Assembly: GCA_031265635.1 (NCBI GenBank) | Contig: JAISCK010000012.1 | Location: 1-7,585 of the forward strand | DNA from: Spirochaetaceae bacterium | GTDB lineage: Bacteria; Spirochaetota; Spirochaetia; Treponematales; Breznakiellaceae | Direction of reading: 5' to 3' | DNA length: 7,585 nt | Shown: piece by piece, positions 1-6,596 of the stretch | Numbering within the stretch: position 1 is the stretch's first letter | How the letters are laid out: each line of letters starts with the position of its first letter | Notes under the pieces: model-generated | Told to the model about the DNA's origin: nothing | The model's input: only the letters and a program-made list of their open reading frames with translations | Databases searched by the model: none | Translations under genes and position numbers: made by a program

Positions 1-936
1 GCCCTGGTCAATCTCAGCCAGGGCAAGGTGGGCGACGCCGTTGACTATCTCCAGTTTGCCTCGGAATACGCCGGGCGGGACAAGGACGCCGAGGAGCTTG
101 CCATAACCTCGTTCTATGCCGCCGGGGCCCATTATATTTCCGGGAACATAGCCAAGGCGGAGCGCCTTGCCCTTGAGGCCGAAGAAGAGGCCCTGCGCTG
201 CGGCCTGAGCGCCTGGGCCGGGCGCTTCCGCTTTTTTCAGGCCCGGTGCCGCTTTGAGACAGGGCGGTACAGGGAGGCCCTGGAAATGTTTGAGGCCCTC
301 AAGTCCATGCGGGGTTTTGAAAACGGGGCGCAGGGCGGGACCCTTGACGCCTGGATCATGCGGTCGGAAACCTATATCCTTTCGGGCGGCAAAACCTGGC
401 CCGCCGGAGACGGCGCCCTGTTCCGCGTTGAGGCGGCCCTGCTTGACAGGCGCTATGAGGAAGTGCTTGAGCTTTCCGACAGGCTGCTTATGGAACTTCC
501 TGCCCAGGATTTTCCCCTGATAGAACAGCCCGACTGGCGCAGCGGGTTTTCCCAGTGCGAGCTTTTCATAATACCCAAGGCTGAATATTTTCAGCGCCTG
601 GCTTCAACCTACAAGGCCCTGGCCCTGGGCAGGCTCGGCCATTCCCGGGGCGCCGACATGGACCAGGCCCTGCACATCATGCAGCATATAACCAAGGACG
701 AGCGTTTTCCCGGTTCCGACCCCAACGACAGCTTTTATTTTTTTTCGCTGTACCAGATCTACCAGGAAACCAGGGCCTCGGAGGTGGATATGAATACCGC
801 CATAAGCATATCTTTTAACCGGCTTCAGAAACGGGCAAGCCGCATTGACGACGCGGAGACCCGCAGAGCCTTCCTTTCCCTTAACCGATGGAACCGCGTC
901 ATCATGGACGCCGCGAAAGACCACAAATTAATTTAA
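1..936 (+). CDS. TPR-repeat protein, C-terminal part (5' end outside window)
   Basis: The reading frame is open from base 1 and no stop or ribosome binding site marks a start, so the gene begins upstream; the GTG at 28 is internal (it is read through as ...SQGKVGDAV...). About 311 residues are visible. The first ~120 are helical with TPR-like spacing and Ala/Gly/Tyr packing positions, for example AAGAHYISGNIAKAERLALE and FETGRYREALEMFEALKS. More helices follow, and the end is charged (RLQKRASRIDDAETRRAFLS, finishing in AAKDHKLI). That tail resembles the ends of large spirochaete TPR proteins as I remember them; I could not check this by search. TPR arrays are protein-binding scaffolds, and any catalytic or sensor domain would lie in the missing N-terminal part. 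Transcription ends at the hairpin directly after the stop. Specific function is unknown. Confidence 0.8.
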   Translation, partial: ALVNLSQGKVGDAVDYLQFASEYAGRDKDAEELAITSFYAAGAHYISGNIAKAERLALEAEEEALRCGLSAWAGRFRFFQARCRFETGRYREALEMFEALKSMRGFENGAQGGTLDAWIMRSETYILSGGKTWPAGDGALFRVEAALLDRRYEEVLELSDRLLMELPAQDFPLIEQPDWRSGFSQCELFIIPKAEYFQRLASTYKALALGRLGHSRGADMDQALHIMQHITKDERFPGSDPNDSFYFFSLYQIYQETRASEVDMNTAISISFNRLQKRASRIDDAETRRAFLSLNRWNRVIMDAAKDHKLI

Positions 937-940
937 CGCG

Positions 941-963
941 CCGTTCTTTTGAACGGTTTTGTT
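941..963 (+). terminator. Intrinsic terminator after TPR gene
   Basis: A perfect 6-bp stem CCGTTC (941-946) / GAACGG (951-956) with a TTTT loop is followed by TTTTGTT. It sits 4 bp after the TAA of the TPR gene and upstream of the chemoreceptor promoter, so it separates the two transcription units. Confidence 0.75.
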
Positions 964-973
964 ATACGTTCTA

Positions 974-1001
974 TTGACAGGCCCCCTCAAGGAAATAGAC
1001 T
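974..1001 (+). promoter_or_regulatory. Sigma-70-type promoter of the chemoreceptor gene
   Basis: A consensus -35 box TTGACA (974-979), a 16-bp spacer and -10 TAGACT (996-1001, 4/6 to TATAAT) place the start of transcription near 1008, about 40 nt before the ATG. The -10 sequence is identical to the second promoter at 5529-5534. I looked for a sigma-28 (FliA) type chemotaxis promoter and saw none. Confidence 0.55.
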
Positions 1002-1049
1002 TATTTATAGACTCAAGAAGTCACTACGTATACGAGGGGTGAATGTATT

Positions 1050-3122
1050 ATGCGTCTGTCTAAAAAGGTTTCCCTGCTTGTCGGGATTCTTGTACTTGCG
1101 GTATCGCTCAGTATGGGGCTGATAGCTCTTTTTGTCGCTTCGGGCATTGTTAGATCCATGGCCGAAACTACCCTTATCAATGAGGCGGATACGAGGGCGC
1201 AAATCATTCATGCGACGCTCAATAACTACCTGAGCGTACTCCAGGAACTGGCGATCCGGGCCAGGGTCAGGACCATGCACTGGGAAGAACAGTACGACGG
1301 CCTTATAAGCGATGTCGGACGCACCGGCTTTCTGGACATGGGCATAGTACAGCTTGACGGAACAGTCCGTTATCTTGTTGACGGGTCCTCCGCGGATCTG
1401 AGCGACCGGGATTACATACAAAAGGCCCTTTCCGGCCACGCCGCGATCTCGGACGTAATCATAAGCGAGGTTACCAGTGTGCCGGTGATTATGTTCGCCG
1501 TTCCCATCAGCAACGAAAACCGCGTCGTCGGCGCCATCGTCGCCAGGCAAGACGCCGCCATTTTATCCGAACTTATCCGCACGGCAAAGATGGGAGAGAC
1601 CGGCTATTCCTATATCATCAACCGGGAAGGAACCGTCATCGCCCATCAGGACTTCTCCCTGGTGGCAAACCGCTTTACCCCTTCCAAAGACGCCAAAAAA
1701 GACCCCACGCTCAAATCCCTGGCGGATTCAATAGATACGGCGCTGGAGGACATTGATACAGGAATAGTCAGGTATGTATTCAACAAGCGGGATGTGTTTG
1801 TGGGATATTCCCCTATAGAAGATTTTGACTGGAAGCTCATGGTTACGATTACCTATGATGAACTCATGTCGGGAATACGGACATTGAGGCTTTTGATCAT
1901 CATTCTGGTTACGGCGTCGGTGTTTGCCGGCTTTGCCATCGCGGTTCTTATCGGCCGCTCGGTGGCGCGGCCCATCGTAAAAATGATTCCCGTACTGGAA
2001 AAAGTTTCCGGCGGGGACCTGGGGGAAAGGCTCGAAGTCAAAACCGGCGACGAAATCGGCGCCATGTCGGAGAAATTCAACCTTTCTATTGAAAGCCTTG
2101 CCCGGATGGTAAAGACCACCCAGGATGCCGCCGGGCGGCTGGAGCGCATATCAGGCGATCTTTTTTCCACCATGAACAACGCCGCCGCCGCCATCACCCG
2201 TATTGTGGACGGCATATCGGAGGTCAGGGAAAAGACCGTTTCCCAGGCCGCCTCGGTTACCCAGACCTCCGCCGCCATGGGGGAAATAAAAAACCACACG
2301 GAAAAACTCAACAGTTCCATCGAAAACCAGAGCGCCGCGGTGGTTGAGTCCTCGTCCGCCATTGAGGAAATGGTGTCCAATATCAAGTCGGTGGCGGATA
2401 TACTGACAAAGAACGCCGTGTCCATGGATGAACTGCTCCGGGCGTCCGAATCGGGCCGGGACGGAATCCAGAAAGTGGTGGACATCATGAAAATCCTCGA
2501 AGACGCTTCAAACGGGCTGATAGAGGCCAGTTCCATGATCCAGAGCATAGCCGGGCAGACCAATCTCCTTGCCATGAACGCCGCCATAGAAGCGGCCCAC
2601 GCCGGCGACGCCGGACGGGGCTTTGCGGTAGTGGCCGACGAAATCCGCAAGCTGGCGGAAAATTCCTCTGTCCAGGGCAAGTCTATTTCAACAGTGCTTA
2701 CCAACTTGAAAACCCAGATCAATACCGCCACCACCCTGTCCGGCGAGAGCCAAGGCAGGTTCAGCAATATACTTTCCATTCTTGATCTGGTACGGAACCA
2801 GGAAACGGTAATCAGGGGCGCCATGGATGAGCAGAGTACCGGCAGCACCCAGATACTCCAGGCTATGCGGGAGATCAGCGAGATTACAAGCATGGTCAAG
2901 GACGGTTCGTCCGGGATGATGGATGCCAGCACCGCCATAGTAAGTGAAATGGACCACCTGTCCAACGCCACCGTGGAGATGAGTTCCGAAATGGACGCCA
3001 TTGCCGGAAGCACCGACCGTATCAGCGACGCCGTAAAAAGCCTGAACGAAATCACCGTCCTCACCAGGGAAAACGTTTCCCTTTTGTCGGACGAAGTTTC
3101 CAAATTCAAACTTTCGGATTAA
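1050..3122 (+). CDS. Methyl-accepting chemotaxis protein with Cache sensor domain
   Basis: This is a transmembrane chemoreceptor that signals a ligand state through CheW to the kinase CheA and so controls flagellar rotation. The 690 residues read in order: TM helix about 8-32; an extracytoplasmic double-Cache-type sensor about 35-275 with the typical DLSDRDY segment (116-122) and a second-lobe GETGYSYIINREGTVIAH; TM helix about 281-301; HAMP about 302-354 (Pro308, the GGDL turn at 321-324 and DE at 334-335); and a long coiled-coil signalling domain to the end. The conserved hairpin tip is clear at 501-535 (AGQTNLLAMNAAIEAAHAG, then GRGFAVVADEIRKL). There is no C-terminal NWETF-like CheR-docking pentapeptide; it ends KFKLSD. 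Start ATG has GAGGGG (1034-1039) at good spacing. The gene stands alone between its own promoter and terminator. The ligand cannot be read from sequence; Cache domains commonly bind amino acids, organic acids or amines. Confidence 0.95.
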   Translation: MRLSKKVSLLVGILVLAVSLSMGLIALFVASGIVRSMAETTLINEADTRAQIIHATLNNYLSVLQELAIRARVRTMHWEEQYDGLISDVGRTGFLDMGIVQLDGTVRYLVDGSSADLSDRDYIQKALSGHAAISDVIISEVTSVPVIMFAVPISNENRVVGAIVARQDAAILSELIRTAKMGETGYSYIINREGTVIAHQDFSLVANRFTPSKDAKKDPTLKSLADSIDTALEDIDTGIVRYVFNKRDVFVGYSPIEDFDWKLMVTITYDELMSGIRTLRLLIIILVTASVFAGFAIAVLIGRSVARPIVKMIPVLEKVSGGDLGERLEVKTGDEIGAMSEKFNLSIESLARMVKTTQDAAGRLERISGDLFSTMNNAAAAITRIVDGISEVREKTVSQAASVTQTSAAMGEIKNHTEKLNSSIENQSAAVVESSSAIEEMVSNIKSVADILTKNAVSMDELLRASESGRDGIQKVVDIMKILEDASNGLIEASSMIQSIAGQTNLLAMNAAIEAAHAGDAGRGFAVVADEIRKLAENSSVQGKSISTVLTNLKTQINTATTLSGESQGRFSNILSILDLVRNQETVIRGAMDEQSTGSTQILQAMREISEITSMVKDGSSGMMDASTAIVSEMDHLSNATVEMSSEMDAIAGSTDRISDAVKSLNEITVLTRENVSLLSDEVSKFKLSD

Positions 3123-3173
3123 CTAATTTCAAGGTAGCTGTTCCAAAAGTTGAAAGCATCTTTATGTTGAAAG

Positions 3174-3203
3174 CGGCTCTATTGACAAAGAGCCGTGCTT
3201 TTA
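3174..3203 (+). terminator. Intrinsic terminator after chemoreceptor gene
   Basis: A perfect 7-bp stem CGGCTCT (3174-3180) / AGAGCCG (3189-3195) with an 8-nt loop is followed by TGCTTTTA. The U-tract is short and broken by GC, so termination may be incomplete. The loop contains the TTGACA used by the next promoter. Confidence 0.55.
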
Positions 3204-3210
3204 GTAGGGT
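3182..3210 (+). promoter_or_regulatory. Promoter of the tRNA-Met (and probably lipoprotein) unit
   Basis: TTGACA (3182-3187), a 17-bp spacer and TAGGGT (3205-3210, keeping the key T, A and final T of TATAAT) predict a start near 3217, about 37 nt before the mature tRNA 5' end. That leader would be removed by RNase P. The 10-mer TCTATTGACA here (3178-3187) also occurs at the chemoreceptor promoter (970-979). Confidence 0.5.
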
Positions 3211-3253
3211 GTTTTCTGGCATCGGTTTGGCGTCCCGGACGCTTTGCCGGTAT

Positions 3254-3326
3254 GGCGACATAGCTCAGATGGTAGAGCAAACGGCTCATATCCGTTCGGT
3301 CAGTGGTTCGATCCCACTTGTCGCTA
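3254..3326 (+). tRNA. tRNA-Met (anticodon CAT), probably elongator
   Basis: A complete 73-nt cloverleaf can be drawn: acceptor GGCGACA/TGTCGCT (3254-3260/3319-3325), D stem GCTC/GAGC (3263-3266/3275-3278), anticodon stem AACGG/CCGTT (3280-3284/3292-3296) around loop CTCATAT with CAT at 3287-3289, a 5-nt variable loop CGGTC, T stem AGTGG/CCACT (3302-3306/3314-3318) with TTCGATC, and discriminator A at 3326. All stems pair perfectly except a G1:U72 wobble. CCA is not encoded and must be added by the CCA-adding enzyme. The anticodon stem lacks the three G:C pairs typical of initiator tRNA. A CAT anticodon could also be tRNA-Ile2 (lysidine-modified), but the GGC...GCT acceptor ends resemble elongator Met tRNAs such as that of Bacillus. 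It serves Met incorporation at internal AUG codons. Confidence 0.93.
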
Positions 3327-3375
3327 AAAGGTGTAATCTGTCCTGATAAACCATGTACATGTAAGGGGGAAGATA

Positions 3376-4344
3376 ATGAAAAACCGGCGCGTTTTTCTGT
3401 ATGCGGGCTTTGCGGCTGTGGTCCTGTTTTCCTGCGGTAAATCGGATACATCAAGTATTTCGCGGGCTGTCTCTTCCGCGCCGCCCGCGCCTGCTGAGAC
3501 CAGCTTGTCCCAGGGCATGGCGCTGAGGGTAAATTCCAGTTTCTGCGTGGCGGAAAAAAACGACGCCGAAGAAATCACCAGTATCAGATGGAACGATACG
3601 ATTGTTCTGGGCGAAAGGGTTGCCGTTCTCGGCGATTCGGCGACGTACACCTATGCCGGGGACAAGGCCGAATACGAATTTACCCCCATCATTCGGGATG
3701 GCGGCAAGACAGGGTTCATATTCAGCTCCCAGCTTGCCCCGGCGGGGAACCTTGCCGTGGTGATTGACGAGAGGGCGGTGCTTTACAGCGGGGCGCGGAA
3801 TACCGACGCCCTGAGTACCATACTGCCGCTAAAGACCGTGCTTGTTACCTATCCTGAAACGGAGCGGGACGGTTTTGTGCAGTTCCAGGCCTATGACGCG
3901 GAACGCCAGCGCTATTACCGGACCAATTTTATCAAAACCCAGTCGCTTTCTTTCAGCAATGATGATGTGCAGTCCGTCATCCTGCTCCATACCGCCGAGG
4001 TGCTGGGCCCGAATGAGACCATACGCAAAGAGGCCCTGCTTGAGGCGGCCTATAACGACTATCCCGGATCGGCGTTTGCCGCCGAGATACGGGGGCTTCT
4101 GTCAGGCAAAGACATACAGCCCAGTTCCCTGGGGTCTCTTTGGGTCAATGACCATGATGTCAATGTGCGGGATACTCCCGATGAGAAGGGCGGCAGAATC
4201 ATAAGCCAGCTTTCCCTGGATACGGAGGTAAAGGTTTCCGAGGAAACAACCGAAAGCTACACCGTCGACGGGCGGACCGGCAGGTGGTACCATATTACTG
4301 CCCCGGTGGACGGCTGGGTGTTCGGAGCCTTTCTCGGCCAGTAA
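3376..4344 (+). CDS. Lipoprotein with SH3-like (bacterial SH3b) domains
   Basis: The 322-residue protein starts with a lipoprotein signal peptide: MKNRR, a hydrophobic stretch to about 18, then lipobox LFSC with Cys20 as the predicted lipidated residue. Ser before Cys fits the loose spirochaete lipobox. A Ser/Ala/Pro-rich linker (about 21-45) follows. The C-terminal module (about 254-321) reads as a bacterial SH3 domain: WVNDHDVNVRDTPDEKG, then WYHITAPVDGWVFGAFLG. Two earlier segments (about 46-118 and 124-187) have similar beta-rich, end-with-a-strand layouts and may be diverged SH3-like repeats, which is less certain. SH3b domains bind peptidoglycan or peptide ligands, so an envelope role is inferred; no catalytic residues are visible. 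ATG has a strong site, GGGGGAAG (3365-3372). It lies 49 bp after the tRNA with no terminator between. The methyltransferase follows in the same frame after one stop. Confidence 0.85.
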   Translation: MKNRRVFLYAGFAAVVLFSCGKSDTSSISRAVSSAPPAPAETSLSQGMALRVNSSFCVAEKNDAEEITSIRWNDTIVLGERVAVLGDSATYTYAGDKAEYEFTPIIRDGGKTGFIFSSQLAPAGNLAVVIDERAVLYSGARNTDALSTILPLKTVLVTYPETERDGFVQFQAYDAERQRYYRTNFIKTQSLSFSNDDVQSVILLHTAEVLGPNETIRKEALLEAAYNDYPGSAFAAEIRGLLSGKDIQPSSLGSLWVNDHDVNVRDTPDEKGGRIISQLSLDTEVKVSEETTESYTVDGRTGRWYHITAPVDGWVFGAFLGQ

Positions 4345-4359
4345 ACGGCTTCGCCCTGT

Positions 4360-5472
4360 ATGCGGGAGCCCGGCGAAGACCCGGACTATCTGGGGCGGCA
4401 GCTCATTACCTGCCTCGGCAACAAACGGAGCCTCCTTGACTTTATAGGCAGCGCCCTTGCGGTGGTCCGTTCCCGTCTTGGCCGGGACAAGCTGGCGCTC
4501 TTTGACGTATTCAGCGGTTCGGGGGCGGTAAGCCGCTTTTTTAAGCGCTACGCGAGTCTTCTTGTCAGCAATGACCTTGAACCGTACAGTGAATGTATCA
4601 GCCGCTGTTACCTTGCCAACCGCCGCGAACTGCCGGTTCCGCTTGCGGAACTTGAAAAACTGCACCTCGGCCTCCTTGAAAAACTTTCAGGCCCGCCCCG
4701 CCCCGGCTTTATCGCCGAATTGTACGCCCCCGCTAACGAAGACCACATAGGGATCGGCGAGCGGGTTTTTTATACTCCCCGGAACGCCGCCTATATAGAC
4801 AGCGCACGGCAGTATATCGGGGAATTCTCCGGGGAAATACAGCCCTTTTTTATCGCCCCCCTTCTTTCCGAGGCTTCGATACACGCCAATACCGCCGGGG
4901 TGTTCAAAGGTTTTTACAAGGACCGTTCTACGGGCATAGGCCGTTTTGGCGGGACCGGGGAAGACGCCCTGCGCCGTATCCGGGGCACTATCGCGCTGCC
5001 CTTTCCCGTATTCAGCCGTTTTGAATGTCCCGTGGAAATTTACCGTGAAGACGCCAATGCCCTGGCCGGGCGTCTGCCCGAGCTTGACCTTGCCTACCTT
5101 GATCCCCCCTATAACCAGCATCCCTATGGTTCAAATTATTTTATGCTGAATCTTATTACCCGCTACGAAAGGCCCGGCGCTTTGAGCCCGGTTTCGGGCA
5201 TACCTCCCGGCTGGAACCGTTCCCCATATAACCGTAAGCGCGAAGCCCAGGCGGCTCTGGAAGAACTGGCCCTGGGCATCAGGGCAAAATTCCTCCTTGT
5301 GTCCTATAATTCCGAAGGCTTTATAGGCCGGGAAGCAATGGAGGCGCTGCTTTCAAAAGCCGGGAAACTGACGGTGCTCGAAACCCCCTATACCGCCTTC
5401 CGGGGCAGCAGAAACCTCAGAAACAGGGACATTCATCTCAGGGAATATCTGTACCTTGTTGAAAAGTCCTGA
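4360..5472 (+). CDS. D12-class (Dam-like) adenine-specific DNA methyltransferase
   Basis: The enzyme transfers methyl from S-adenosylmethionine to N6 of adenine in DNA. The 370 residues show the alpha-class order: motif X near the N-terminus (LGNKRSLLDFI, about 19-29), motif I FDVFSGSG (48-55) for AdoMet, an acidic SNDLEP (70-75) after the next strand, a long middle region about 80-240 that should hold target recognition, then the catalytic motif IV DPPYNQHPYGSNYF (from Asp248). Recognition sequence is unknown. No restriction endonuclease gene is adjacent, so it looks like a solitary methyltransferase in this window. ATG 4360 is the first start codon in the frame after the lipoprotein stop and gives a protein that begins just before motif X. 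There is no Shine-Dalgarno sequence before it, so translation may depend on ribosomes finishing the lipoprotein gene 15 bp upstream. Family assignment is firm; biological role is inferred. Confidence 0.9.
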   Translation: MREPGEDPDYLGRQLITCLGNKRSLLDFIGSALAVVRSRLGRDKLALFDVFSGSGAVSRFFKRYASLLVSNDLEPYSECISRCYLANRRELPVPLAELEKLHLGLLEKLSGPPRPGFIAELYAPANEDHIGIGERVFYTPRNAAYIDSARQYIGEFSGEIQPFFIAPLLSEASIHANTAGVFKGFYKDRSTGIGRFGGTGEDALRRIRGTIALPFPVFSRFECPVEIYREDANALAGRLPELDLAYLDPPYNQHPYGSNYFMLNLITRYERPGALSPVSGIPPGWNRSPYNRKREAQAALEELALGIRAKFLLVSYNSEGFIGREAMEALLSKAGKLTVLETPYTAFRGSRNLRNRDIHLREYLYLVEKS

Positions 5473-5476
5473 AGGG

Positions 5477-5505
5477 TTCCCGCGCGCGGCCTTATATGAT
5501 ATAAT
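5477..5505 (+). promoter_or_regulatory. Candidate promoter P1 of the flavodoxin-like/apt unit
   Basis: A perfect -10 hexamer TATAAT (5500-5505) has a weak -35 TTCCCG (5477-5482, 3/6) at 17 bp. The predicted start near 5512 gives a leader of about 30 nt that includes AAGG at 5525-5528 as a poorly spaced ribosome binding site. Its last T is shared with the -35 box of P2. Confidence 0.4.
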
Positions 5506-5534
5506 TGACACATACTCTTAGTACAAGGTAGACT
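5505..5534 (+). promoter_or_regulatory. Candidate promoter P2 of the flavodoxin-like/apt unit
   Basis: Consensus -35 TTGACA (5505-5510), 18-bp spacer and -10 TAGACT (5529-5534), the same -10 as the chemoreceptor promoter. Transcription would begin near 5541, essentially at the GTG start codon (5542), so the message would be leaderless or nearly so. Confidence 0.5.
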
Positions 5535-5541
5535 AATACAT

Positions 5542-5934
5542 GTGGAAACAAAAAAGACTGTTCTGATTGTTACTGACGGCGCGGAATCAACGGTCAAGGT
5601 AGCCGGAGAGATAGCCGCTGTCTTTACCGCCGCTTCTCCCGGCAACAAAGTCAAGGTGGTCAAGGCCGAAGACTTTACGGCTACTGATCTGCTTCCCGCG
5701 GACCTTTGTTTTTTTGGCGCCGAAAAGCCGTCTCCGGCCTCCTTTGCCGGCCTGGAACAACTGCTCCTCCATATTAACCTTGCCGGACGCCCCGGAGGGC
5801 TTTTTGCCGGATCGGCCAAAGCCGCCGCCTATCTGCGCCGTATTGTTCATGACTGCGAACTTCGTGTCAGCGCCGGGCCCTTTGTGTCCGGCAGCTCAGG
5901 TTCGGTAAAAACCTGGATCAAAACCGTAAAGTAG
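5542..5934 (+). CDS. Small flavodoxin-like-fold protein of unknown function
   Basis: The 130-residue protein has an alternating strand/helix pattern like flavodoxins: strand TVLIVTDG (6-13), helix to about 30, strand KVKVVKAEDF, strand DLCFFGAEKP, a helix, then GGLFAGS (strand plus turn) and a last helix after GPFVSGSSG. The first loop reads TDGAESTVKV rather than the phosphate-binding T/S-x-T-G-x-T of FMN flavodoxins, so FMN binding is doubtful. I do not recognise it as a named family. GTG at 5542 is chosen because the overlapping ATG at 5540 is out of frame and hits a stop within nine codons. The only Shine-Dalgarno-like site is AAGG (5525-5528), 13 nt away and overlapping P2. It is followed after 11 bp by apt, so the two share a transcript, which might suggest a link to nucleotide metabolism; that is only context. 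Confidence 0.7.
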   Translation: METKKTVLIVTDGAESTVKVAGEIAAVFTAASPGNKVKVVKAEDFTATDLLPADLCFFGAEKPSPASFAGLEQLLLHINLAGRPGGLFAGSAKAAAYLRRIVHDCELRVSAGPFVSGSSGSVKTWIKTVK

Positions 5935-5945
5935 GGAGCGTTCCC

Positions 5946-6479
5946 ATGGACCAAGCCTTTGACCTCGACCGGTACATCAGGAGAGTCCCTGATTTTCCCA
6001 AAAAAGGCGTTCTTTTTTACGATATTACCAGCATACTTACCCAGCCTGTGGCTTTTTGCTACTGCATTGAAGCCATGGTTTCGCATTACGGCACGGGAAG
6101 CATAGACGCCGTAGCGGCCATTGAGGCCAGGGGCTTTCTGTTTGCCGCCCCCTTTGCCTGCCGCATGGGCATACCCCTGATACTGGTGCGGAAAAAAGGC
6201 AAGCTCCCCGGCAAAACACTGGTCAAAAAATACCAGCTTGAATACGCCGAGGCCGAAATAGAACTCCACGTTGATGATGTCAAAGCCGGCCAGAAAGTAC
6301 TCCTCATGGACGACCTTATCGCCACCGGAGGAACCCTCTCCGCCGCCAGGGAACTGCTCAGACAGGCCGGCGCCGAAGTTCCCGAGATTTTCGGCGTCGT
6401 GGGTCTGCCCTTTCTTGATTTTGAATCCAAACTCGCTCCCACCCCGGTACGTACCCTGATAAACTACGATTCGGAATAG
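5946..6479 (+). CDS. apt: Adenine phosphoribosyltransferase
   Basis: This cytoplasmic purine-salvage enzyme converts adenine and PRPP to AMP and pyrophosphate. The 177-residue length is normal for the family. The N-terminus RYIRRVPDFPKKGVLFYDIT is the conserved Apt opening. The AAIEARGFLFAAPFA segment and the flexible-loop region RKKGKLPGKTLVKKYQLEYA are typical, and the PRPP-binding loop VLLMDDLIATGGT occupies 118-130 with Asp122-Asp123. The conserved C-terminal GLPFLDFESKL-like stretch is also there, so the gene is intact. The ribosome binding site GGGAG (5934-5938) overlaps the stop of the flavodoxin-like gene, 7 nt from the ATG. A 13-bp inverted repeat begins 4 bp after its stop and may end the transcript. 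Confidence 0.96.
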   Translation: MDQAFDLDRYIRRVPDFPKKGVLFYDITSILTQPVAFCYCIEAMVSHYGTGSIDAVAAIEARGFLFAAPFACRMGIPLILVRKKGKLPGKTLVKKYQLEYAEAEIELHVDDVKAGQKVLLMDDLIATGGTLSAARELLRQAGAEVPEIFGVVGLPFLDFESKLAPTPVRTLINYDSE

Positions 6480-6483
6480 GGTG

Positions 6484-6517
6484 TGTCAAAATCCGGTAAG
6501 GACGCCGGATTTTGACA
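6484..6517. repeat. Perfect 13-bp inverted repeat after apt (possible bidirectional terminator)
   Basis: TGTCAAAATCCGG (6484-6496) and its exact reverse complement CCGGATTTTGACA (6505-6517) flank an 8-nt loop. The inner ATCCGG/CCGGAT stem followed by TTTT could stop transcription of apt, and the symmetry would let it work on the other strand. The stem extends beyond the T-run, which is unusual for a simple terminator and fits a repeat-element end or an operator equally well. Confidence 0.7.
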
Positions 6518-6519
6518 TA

Positions 6520-6543
6520 GGAGTTTTGCTCTGCAAAAACTCC
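6520..6543. repeat. Second inverted repeat, bulged hairpin
   Basis: GGAGTTTTGC (6520-6529) and GCAAAAACTCC (6533-6543) pair around a TCT loop with one unpaired A. It starts only 2 bp after the preceding 13-bp repeat, giving two consecutive hairpins. There is no long U-run after it. Confidence 0.6.
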
Positions 6544-6596
6544 GCCTCTCCGTCTTCAGCGGACAGCCTTGGGTACAGCGCCATCCGGTCCCACCA

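Noticed and set aside
1853..3109. Long minus-strand open frame (418 codons) antisense to the chemoreceptor gene
   Set aside because: It lies wholly within the well-supported chemoreceptor coding region, its product is rich in Ser/Ile/Met with no domain, and it has no plausible ribosome binding site; it is a codon-bias shadow.
3164..3346. Short plus-strand frame covering the tRNA (60 codons)
   Set aside because: It runs through the whole tRNA gene and its promoter; the tRNA explains the conservation.
4345..4359. GGCTTCGCC mini-hairpin between lipoprotein and methyltransferase as a terminator
   Set aside because: Only a 3-bp stem with a 3-nt loop and no U-tract; too weak to count.
5480..5489. 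CCGCGCGCGG palindrome after the methyltransferase gene as a terminator
   Set aside because: It is a self-complementary run without a usable loop and has no U-tract, so I do not call a terminator there.
5433..5819. Minus-strand frame across the P1/P2 promoter region
   Set aside because: Antisense to the flavodoxin-like gene and the methyltransferase end; no domain features, no start signals.
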